Shown here: piece by piece, positions 6,226 to 11,370 of the stretch
Layout of the letters: each line of letters opens with the position of its first letter
Position numbering within the stretch: position 1 is the first letter of the stretch
Source of the DNA: CALRBF01 sp964646465
GTDB taxonomy: Bacteria > Patescibacteriota > Minisyncoccia > SW-4-49-11
Reading direction: 5' to 3'
NCBI GenBank assembly: GCA_964646465.1
Contig: CAZYEN010000003.1
Span: 1-11,370, forward strand
Length of the DNA stretch: 11,370 nucleotides
Program-made: the position numbers and the translations under genes
The notes under the pieces: model-generated
The model's database searches: none
Told to the model about the DNA's origin: nothing
Seen by the model: the letters and a program-made list of their open reading frames with translations, nothing else

Positions 6226-8085
6226 TTATTCTTTAAACCCTCTATTCTGATAATACCACTCATATACTTTTTTAGTAATAGGGATGGTTGTCTGGAAACT
6301 TTCATCTCCCTCTTCTACCAATACTATAATGGAGAGTTCTGGATTTTCAGTGGGTCCGTACGAAACAAACCAGGAATTATTTTTAACCCTACCTGTTTGA
6401 GCTGTTCCAGTTTTACCAGCGGTTGTAAATGGTAAATCCTTTAGTGGATATCCTGTCCCATCAGTGATAGTTTGTCGCATTGCTTCTTTAACTATATCAT
6501 AATTTTCCTGCGATACTGGAATATCTTGCAAGAGATTATTCTCCTTTATATCTAATTCTAATTTATCATCTTTTCTAATTCCTTGGTATAAATAAGGCCT
6601 ATATAGTTTACCTTTAGTAGCAATAGCATTAACACTATTGAGAATTTGTAGCGGAGTAGCTAACATCCCACCCTGTCCTATAGAGGCATTATAGGTGTCT
6701 CCCAAAAGCCAAGATTCGTTTTTTGTTTCCTGTTTCCAAGCGGGATCAGCTACATTACCCTGAGACTCAGCATTTAAGTCAATTTGGGTTGGTGATCCAA
6801 ACCCATAATATCTGTAATATTGTACCAGTTTTTCAATTCCCAAACCTTTTTGTTTGGCAGTACCACCTACAAAAGTATAGTAAAACACATTAACAGAGTC
6901 TGAAATAGACTTATATGTATTAGAGATACCATGAATTTTCCAATCTGGATATATAAAGGGTTGATCCGGATTATAAGGATTATCTACTATTAATCTACCT
7001 AATGGATCATTAATTGTGGTATTCCCTGTAATAATACCCTCCTGTAATAATCCCGTTGCAATTAATGGCTTGACAGTTGAGGCGGGGGCATATTCCCCGC
7101 TTATACATCTGTTGAGAAGCGGATTGTCTTTATTTTCTATTAAATTATTATAATCTTTCTGACTAATACCTGTGGTAAATAAATTATTATCAAAACTCGG
7201 CAAACTGACCATAGCCAAGACTTCCCCACTCTGAGGATTCATAACGATACCAGCAGCTTTAGTTAAATCTTTAGAACTCAAAACTTCTTGGATACTATCT
7301 TGTAATACTTTTTGTAACTCAGCATCAATAGTCAATTGTATAGATTCTCCATTCTGAACTGATTTTATAGGGATGTCAGTATTACGAGGATTAATAATTC
7401 CATACTCTCCCTTTAGTCTAGACTCATAGACTTTTTCTATTCCTTTTTTACCAATAATATCATCTCTTAGATATTTTGGATTATTAATAATATCTGTCTC
7501 AGATAATTTACCCGTATAACCTATTAGATGTGAAAAATATTGTGCATTAGGATACTGCCTGATGCTAGACCTACTTAGTTCAAATCCTGGATATTTATCT
7601 TGACTAACTTCAAATGTTATAGCTTGTTCCTGCGAAATATTATCCAACAAAACCACTTCTGACTCATTCCTACTTATGACTTCTGTAATTGTACTTTCAT
7701 TGAGATCAAAAAAACTTCTTATATCCTGTAAAACCTTATTTTTAAACTCTTCCTCTTTGGGTAGTGATTCTGGTTTAAGAACCAAAGAAAATACTACCTC
7801 ATTATAAGCTATTATAATTCCATTCCTATCATAAATATTACCTCTTAATGGCTTAATATAATTTTTACTTATAATTCTAGACTGCACTAAATCTTGCTCT
7901 TTTGTATTTCCAAATTGCAATTGAAACACACGGAACCAAAATAATCCTATGACCAGTACAACTATAAAGCTCAGAAATATCAAGTGCTTATAGTTATTCA
8001 AATTATTAATATATAGAGCGGAATTTCCATCTCTGTCTAAAAATAAATCTTCTGGTGTAATATCTTTATCAAACAAATTGTTCAT
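6226..8085 (-). CDS. mrdA: penicillin-binding protein 2, peptidoglycan transpeptidase
   Basis: A 619-residue class B PBP that cross-links peptidoglycan during elongation. A cytoplasmic tail (1-33) precedes one TM anchor (about 34-54). The pedestal or dimerisation domain begins with RGNIYDRNG (81-89), and QYPNAQYFSHLIGYTG (177-192) is typical of PBP2. The transpeptidase domain runs from about 275. All three active-site motifs are intact: S336-T-V-K339 with the nucleophile Ser, S397-V-N399, and K558-T-G560 (AGKTGTAQTG). The cysteine and other residues between the motifs vary and carry no obvious meaning. The start codon lies inside the end of mreD (17-nt overlap), so the two are probably translationally coupled. 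The usual partner rodA does not follow; a GT4 glycosyltransferase begins 3 nt after the stop instead. FtsI is the main alternative, but the mreBCD neighbourhood favours PBP2. Confidence 0.95.
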   Translation of the reverse strand: MNNLFDKDITPEDLFLDRDGNSALYINNLNNYKHLIFLSFIVVLVIGLFWFRVFQLQFGNTKEQDLVQSRIISKNYIKPLRGNIYDRNGIIIAYNEVVFSLVLKPESLPKEEEFKNKVLQDIRSFFDLNESTITEVISRNESEVVLLDNISQEQAITFEVSQDKYPGFELSRSSIRQYPNAQYFSHLIGYTGKLSETDIINNPKYLRDDIIGKKGIEKVYESRLKGEYGIINPRNTDIPIKSVQNGESIQLTIDAELQKVLQDSIQEVLSSKDLTKAAGIVMNPQSGEVLAMVSLPSFDNNLFTTGISQKDYNNLIENKDNPLLNRCISGEYAPASTVKPLIATGLLQEGIITGNTTINDPLGRLIVDNPYNPDQPFIYPDWKIHGISNTYKSISDSVNVFYYTFVGGTAKQKGLGIEKLVQYYRYYGFGSPTQIDLNAESQGNVADPAWKQETKNESWLLGDTYNASIGQGGMLATPLQILNSVNAIATKGKLYRPYLYQGIRKDDKLELDIKENNLLQDIPVSQENYDIVKEAMRQTITDGTGYPLKDLPFTTAGKTGTAQTGRVKNNSWFVSYGPTENPELSIIVLVEEGDESFQTTIPITKKVYEWYYQNRGFKE

Positions 8086-8497
8086 ATAATTTTAATTTTT
8101 CTGCTATATAAAGTATTATAGCTATTCCAACCCCATTAACTATGGTATATATAGAGGTATTAATATAGTCAACATTGAAGCCATTAAATATTAAGTTAAC
8201 TATCATTAAAGATACAGTGGCTATAATACTCTGTACTGGCCACCCTTTATCAAGATAGATACTGCTAATATAAACTAATATACTCCATACAAAATAATAT
8301 AGACCCAATTGCCACCAAGGAGTAAGACTAAACAATTGTAATATTATAACCACAATCATAATCCACATACAGACAGCCCAATATTGACGATTTATAATAT
8401 AAATACTAAGAATTCCCAAAAATAATAATGGCATAAATATACTAGGAATTACAATATGTAAAAACAAACTTAGCAATAGTATTAAACCCAATAGCAT
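8069..8497 (-). CDS. mreD: MreD-like rod-shape membrane protein
   Basis: A 142-residue, strongly hydrophobic protein with about five membrane segments (roughly 3-19, 21-37, 41-57, 66-83 and 88-136, the last probably two). It has short polar loops such as INRQYW and YLDKGW. Sequence alone gives weak family support, as MreD diverges quickly. The call rests on size, topology and position: directly after mreC (3-nt gap) and overlapping mrdA by 17 nt, which is the canonical mreB-mreC-mreD-mrdA order. Family members sit in the inner membrane and link MreB/MreC to the elongation synthases. No Shine-Dalgarno sequence. Confidence 0.8.
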   Translation of the reverse strand: MLLGLILLLSLFLHIVIPSIFMPLLFLGILSIYIINRQYWAVCMWIMIVVIILQLFSLTPWWQLGLYYFVWSILVYISSIYLDKGWPVQSIIATVSLMIVNLIFNGFNVDYINTSIYTIVNGVGIAIILYIAEKLKLYEQFV

Positions 8498-8500
8498 AAT

Positions 8501-9229
8501 TTAAGTCTTTAAAATAAAAACTTCTGTTAATTGATAAAAATTTATAGGATAATCCACTATAATTCGATGAAATAAATCTCCTTCTGATACTGATTTAACT
8601 TTTCCGATTTTCAAACCAGAAGGTATAGTCTCTGTAGATGTAGTAATAACATTATTATCCTTATTAACTGTTTCTAATTTAGAAATAGAATCAACCTCAA
8701 GAATAGTACCAAAATTAGATTTTAAAACTCCCTGAGACGAATCTGCATTTTGTATGGAAACTGCTAACTTAATATCGGCATCATTCAAAAATTGTATCTT
8801 ACTAGAAGATTCAGACACTTCTTTCACAATACCTACTAAATATCCTAGATAAATTACTGGTTGCTCCACTCTAACCCCTTCATTAGAACCTGCAGCTACC
8901 AAAGCTGAGCTACGAGTAAAATTATTATCAAAAGTAATTATTTTAGACCGAATTGGAGTAATCCCTGTTTCATTTTTGGTCTCAATTGCACTTTTTAATA
9001 ATTCATTTTCAGACTTTAAATATAAGAGGCTTGCCACCTCTGCTTCCAGAGCAATAACTTTAGATTGTAACTGTTCCTGAGATATCTGATTAGTAGCTTC
9101 TAGAGTATTACCCAGTGATATTAATGGTAATCTATTCAAGAATTTAGTCATAAAACCAGAAAAAATCAAAGCTACTATAATAAATAATACTATTCCAGCT
9201 ACAATAATAGGTTTATTTTGCTTTATCAT
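8501..9229 (-). CDS. mreC: rod-shape-determining protein MreC
   Basis: A 242-residue bitopic protein that connects cytoplasmic MreB to the extracytoplasmic wall-synthesis complex. The N-terminal TM covers about 7-26. A coiled coil follows (about 46-86; SQEQLQSKVIALEAEVASL is heptad-like and rich in Leu, Glu and Gln), and then come the two beta domains of MreC. Typical family blocks are present: ALVAAGSNEGVRVEQPVIY (109-127), LVGIVKEV (131-138), SSKIQFLNDADIKLAVSI (142-159), and IPSGLKIGKVKSV (202-214) with the final Y-x-x-L-TEVFIL. The ATG overlaps the mreB stop as ATGA (9226-9229), so coupled translation is expected. Length is on the short side, mainly for lack of a C-terminal tail. No Shine-Dalgarno sequence. 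Confidence 0.93.
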   Translation of the reverse strand: MIKQNKPIIVAGIVLFIIVALIFSGFMTKFLNRLPLISLGNTLEATNQISQEQLQSKVIALEAEVASLLYLKSENELLKSAIETKNETGITPIRSKIITFDNNFTRSSALVAAGSNEGVRVEQPVIYLGYLVGIVKEVSESSSKIQFLNDADIKLAVSIQNADSSQGVLKSNFGTILEVDSISKLETVNKDNNVITTSTETIPSGLKIGKVKSVSEGDLFHRIIVDYPINFYQLTEVFILKT

Positions 9230-10329
9230 ATATGTATATTAGGTTTTTTACCTATATCTAATGGTATTAATAAATCTTTGAGAGAATCTAAATCCTCTAG
9301 AACCATACCGGTACCCCGAACAACTACAGTCAAAGGGTCTGAGGCGATCAGAGTAGGAACTCTAGTAGTATTAGTGATTAGAATATCTAAACCTTTTAAT
9401 AAAGCTCCTCCTCCAGCCAGAATTATACCTCTTTCCATAATATCTCCAATTAGCTCTGGCGGAGTCTCTTCGATGGAAGTTTTGACCGCACTAGCAATTT
9501 GCATAATAGAGTTAGACATTGCTTTTCTAATATCCGTATCATTCACCATTACTTCTTTTGGCAATCCAGAAATAATATCTCTGCCTTTAACTCCCATTTC
9601 CATAGGCTCGCTCAAAGCATAAGCTGATCCAATATTAATTTTAACATTCTCCGCCGTTCTCTCACCAATAGCTAATTTATAATGCGTACGGATATACCTA
9701 ATAATATCCGTGTTCAATTTATCTCCAGCCACTCTAAGACTTTTAGCAATAACAACTCCACCCAAGGACATTACCGCAATTTCGGTAGTTCCCCCGCCAA
9801 TATCTACAATAATACTACCTGTAGCTTCTTGAATAGGCAACCTAGCCCCAATAGCAGCCGCAATAGGCTCTTCAATCAAATACACCTCTCTTACACCAGC
9901 ATTACGAGTTGCATCATAAACGGCTCTTTTTTCAACCTCTGTCACGCCAGAAGGTATACCCACAACTACTCTGGTTTTCCAATGATGAAAGAATCCTCGC
10001 TGAGTCACTTTATTTACAAAATATTTGAGCATTTGTTCAGTTACTTCAAAATCTGACACAACTCCATTTACCAAAGGTCTTGTAGCTACAATATGAGCAG
10101 GGGTTCTACCAACCATAGTCTTAGCATCCTGACCAATGGCAAGTACTTGTCCACTTTTTTTATTGACTGCAACTACGGATGGTTCATTAATTACAATACC
10201 CCTGTTTTTAACATAAACTAAAGTATTAGCAGTACCAAGATCAATCCCAATATCCTGACCAAATGAACCTAATAAATTAGATAGTGCTTTTCTCTTAGAT
10301 TTTACTTGACTTCTACTTTTCATATACAT
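9226..10329 (-). CDS. mreB: actin-like rod-shape protein MreB
   Basis: An actin-fold ATPase that forms membrane-bound filaments guiding cell-wall elongation. The 367-residue protein has every nucleotide-binding block: phosphate 1 DIGIDLGTANTLVYV (26-40), connect 1 with EEPIAAAIGA (153-162), phosphate 2 IVDIGGGTTEIAVMSLGG (174-191) and the adenosine motif GIILAGGGALLKGLD (301-315). Before phosphate 1 lies a basic extension (KSRSQVKSKRK) and a short hydrophobic LSNLLGSF, which fits an N-terminal membrane-binding segment. The initiator is uncertain: ATG at 10329 (MYMKS) or ATG at 10323 (MKSRS). The predicted transcription start is near 10326, between the two ATGs, which favours the second and a leaderless mRNA, giving 365 residues. 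It heads the shape operon; its stop overlaps mreC as ATGA. Confidence 0.97.
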   Translation of the reverse strand: MYMKSRSQVKSKRKALSNLLGSFGQDIGIDLGTANTLVYVKNRGIVINEPSVVAVNKKSGQVLAIGQDAKTMVGRTPAHIVATRPLVNGVVSDFEVTEQMLKYFVNKVTQRGFFHHWKTRVVVGIPSGVTEVEKRAVYDATRNAGVREVYLIEEPIAAAIGARLPIQEATGSIIVDIGGGTTEIAVMSLGGVVIAKSLRVAGDKLNTDIIRYIRTHYKLAIGERTAENVKINIGSAYALSEPMEMGVKGRDIISGLPKEVMVNDTDIRKAMSNSIMQIASAVKTSIEETPPELIGDIMERGIILAGGGALLKGLDILITNTTRVPTLIASDPLTVVVRGTGMVLEDLDSLKDLLIPLDIGKKPNIHI

Positions 10330-10332
10330 TCT

Positions 10333-10361
10333 ATTTTATATGAAATTCAGAGTTATGTAAA
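10333..10361 (-). promoter_or_regulatory. probable promoter of the mreBCD-mrdA operon
   Basis: In the 47-bp dut-mreB gap the minus strand shows TTTACA (10356-10361, one mismatch to consensus), a 17-bp spacer and TAAAAT (10333-10338, one mismatch). TATAAA at 10335-10340 is an alternative -10 with a 15-bp spacer. The -10 ends only 3 bp before the first mreB ATG, so the transcript should begin within the first codons. Read-through from dut may add to expression. Confidence 0.55.
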
Positions 10362-10376
10362 CATATTTTATATCAA

Positions 10377-10802
10377 TTAAAATTTTCCTGTACTGCCAAA
10401 GCCCCCAGAACCTCTAATTCCGTCACTGACTTCATCTACAAATTCAATCTCACAATGCTCTACTTTTTGGATCAAAAGTTGGATGAATTTAGAACCTTTT
10501 TCTAAAATAACTTCCCTCTCAGATAAGTTTATTAGAATAATTTTCATTTCACCAGTATAACCACTATCAATCACTCCTCCTAAACTTTTAAGTCCTTTTT
10601 GGCTAGATATACTACTTTTATCCCAAAATAAAGCGACATATCCTACCGGTAAATCGATAGCCAAACCTGTAGGAATAATTACTTTTTCTCGGGGTTGTAT
10701 AACAATTGTTTCTAGATTGTATAAATCCATTCCAGCATCAGTTGGGTGACTGTAACTTGGTAATTTTGCCTCTGGATGAAGTTTTTTGAATCCTATTTTC
10801 AT
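10377..10802 (-). CDS. dut: dUTP diphosphatase (trimeric dUTPase)
   Basis: A 141-residue enzyme that hydrolyses dUTP to dUMP and pyrophosphate, keeping uracil out of DNA and supplying dUMP for thymidylate. All five trimeric-dUTPase motifs are present: I, TDAGMDLY (21-28) with the catalytic-site Asp; II, DKSSISSQKG (61-70), where many homologues have RSG/RSS; III, GVIDSGYTGE (76-85), with the Asp that activates water and the Tyr that stacks on uracil; IV, FIQLLI (106-111) with the conserved Gln; and V, RGSGGFGSTG (130-139), the flexible arm. The Asp-Lys in place of Pro-Arg at motif II is also reminiscent of related dCTP deaminases, but motif V favours dUTPase. Transcription diverges from the EVE-domain gene. 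Its -10 places the start at or next to the ATG, so the mRNA is probably leaderless. Confidence 0.95.
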   Translation of the reverse strand: MKIGFKKLHPEAKLPSYSHPTDAGMDLYNLETIVIQPREKVIIPTGLAIDLPVGYVALFWDKSSISSQKGLKSLGGVIDSGYTGEMKIILINLSEREVILEKGSKFIQLLIQKVEHCEIEFVDEVSDGIRGSGGFGSTGKF

Positions 10803-10809
10803 ATGATTT

Positions 10810-10818
10810 ATTATACCA
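10810..10818 (-). promoter_or_regulatory. extended -10 promoter of dut
   Basis: On the minus strand TGG precedes a consensus TATAAT (10810-10815). No good -35 is visible at 17 bp. The expected start is about 10803, next to the ATG at 10802, leaving no room for a leader or ribosome-binding site. Confidence 0.65.
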
Positions 10819-10823
10819 TATTA

Positions 10824-10832
10824 TGATATAAT
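10824..10832 (+). promoter_or_regulatory. extended -10 promoter of the EVE-domain gene
   Basis: TGA precedes a consensus TATAAT (10827-10832) on the plus strand. There is no good -35. The predicted start is near 10839, giving a leader of about 16 nt without a Shine-Dalgarno sequence. It lies 11 bp from the dut -10 on the other strand, so polymerase probably cannot occupy both at once. Confidence 0.6.
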
Positions 10833-10854
10833 AAATATAATTAAATTTAAATCT

Positions 10855-11295
10855 ATGCCAAATATATTTTTAGCTAAAACCGAACCATCAACCTTTTCTA
10901 TAGATGATTTTGAAAAAGAACAAATCACTCTTTGGGATGGAGTACATAATTATCAGGCAATAAATGTAATCAAAACATGGCAAGTTGGAGACTATGTTCT
11001 AATTTATCATTCTGTCAAAGAGAAGTGTTTAGTAGGTGTGTCTCAAGTAATAGAAGAGCCTTATCATAATTTAGCTGACCCTAGATTTAGTTGGGCTGCC
11101 AAACTTAAATTAATATATAAATTTAATCAAGATGAAAGAATAAACTTAGCTACAATCAAGCAGAGTAACTTATTTAATAACTTTCTTTTAGTTACTAATA
11201 GTCGTCTTTCTGTAATGTCTTGCCCAGATAATTTTGTAATTTGGCTACAGAAGCAGATTCCTCAATTACAAGATATATTCAGCAGCAAAACCTAA
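10855..11295 (+). CDS. EVE-domain protein (THYN1-like)
   Basis: A 146-residue protein consisting of a single EVE domain, a PUA-like fold that in known members recognises modified bases in nucleic acid. The bacterial and eukaryotic THYN1-like pattern is clear: FLAKTEPSTFSIDDF (5-19), WDGVHNYQAINVI (27-39), GDYVLIYHS (45-53), LVGVSQVIEEPY (59-70) with Asp75-Pro76 after it, and LLVTNSRLSVM (111-121), matching the usual 'RLSVMPV' end. In the second block the commoner VRNYQARN reads VHNYQAIN, so two arginines of the usual surface are changed. Length is normal and the start is fixed by the KTEP block. It is transcribed away from dut from a shared promoter region, suggesting but not proving a common theme of nucleotide or base quality. 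The ligand is unknown. Confidence 0.9.
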   Translation: MPNIFLAKTEPSTFSIDDFEKEQITLWDGVHNYQAINVIKTWQVGDYVLIYHSVKEKCLVGVSQVIEEPYHNLADPRFSWAAKLKLIYKFNQDERINLATIKQSNLFNNFLLVTNSRLSVMSCPDNFVIWLQKQIPQLQDIFSSKT

Positions 11296-11308
11296 CAATC
11301 AATAAAAT

Positions 11309-11370
11309 ATGACCTATTCAGAACTAGATATTATTTATGAATTAAGTATATATTCAACAGATTTTAGTAG
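11309..11370 (+). CDS. start of an unidentified gene (cut by window edge)
   Basis: An ATG 13 bp after the EVE stop opens a frame that stays open to the window edge, 20 codons (MTYSELDIIYELSIYSTDFS). It has no ribosome-binding site, as elsewhere in this window. The close spacing and same strand suggest a second gene in the EVE transcript. The fragment is too short to identify. Confidence 0.45.
   Translation, partial: MTYSELDIIYELSIYSTDFS

Larger units (their letters stand above)
10806..10836. repeat. perfect 10-bp inverted repeat forming a symmetrical divergent promoter
   Basis: ATTTATTATA (10806-10815) and TATAATAAAT (10827-10836) are exact reverse complements separated by 11 bp. Each arm contains one TATAAT box, one per strand, preceded by TGN on its own strand. 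The symmetry therefore covers both -10 elements and four bases beyond each. It may simply reflect two similar promoters or may also be an operator for a dimeric regulator. Confidence 0.8.

Noticed and set aside
9218..9622. Plus-strand 134-codon open frame
   Set aside because: Antisense to the conserved C-terminal part of MreB; typical mirror frame of a strongly coding sequence.
9682..10056. Plus-strand 124-codon open frame
   Set aside because: Also antisense to MreB, Ser/Asn-rich, no recognisable motif.

Overview
The window is AT-rich, densely packed bacterial DNA. Nearly every gene lies on the minus strand. A prepilin with a class III leader, a degenerate DHH-type protein beside secDF, a very short YbaB, tightly abutting genes and no recognisable Shine-Dalgarno sequence at any start suggest a reduced-genome bacterium, most likely of the Candidate Phyla Radiation (Patescibacteria). 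That placement is inference: no rRNA or other phylogenetic marker is present. The code looks standard, since mreB ends in TGA inside an ATGA overlap with mreC.

Layout, left to right. (1) 1-193, minus: the 5' part of a type IV pilin-like gene, cut by the window edge. It is preceded by a near-consensus promoter (250-278) whose 17-bp spacer contains an 11-G run. (2) 308-384: a small repeat element with a tandem 14-mer and an inverted copy. (3) 387-958, minus: a small heat shock protein gene with its own terminator and a probable promoter. (4) 1043-4960, minus: an apparent operon ybaB-secD-secF-degenerate DHH protein, read from an extended -10 promoter. It supplies the SecDF motor that assists protein export. 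(5) 5092-10329, minus: a cell-shape operon mreB-mreC-mreD-mrdA (PBP2) followed by a GT4 glycosyltransferase. Its genes overlap or lie 3 nt apart. It couples the MreB cytoskeleton to cell-wall transpeptidation, but rodA is not in the window. (6) 10377-11370: dut (minus) and an EVE-domain gene (plus) diverge from a symmetrical promoter pair built on a perfect 10-bp inverted repeat. A further plus-strand reading frame begins after the EVE gene and leaves the window.

The strongest unusual signal is the pilin promoter. TTGACA and TATAAA are separated by exactly 17 bp, 11 of which are a G homopolymer. This is the arrangement expected of a promoter whose strength changes by slipped-strand length variation, so it is a candidate phase-variable switch for a surface filament. 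Secondary points are the promoters of dut and mreB, which sit so close to their start codons that leaderless mRNAs are predicted, the symmetrical dut/EVE promoter, and the DHH-family protein that has lost its catalytic motifs. No CRISPR array, tRNA, rRNA, transposase or phage gene was seen.
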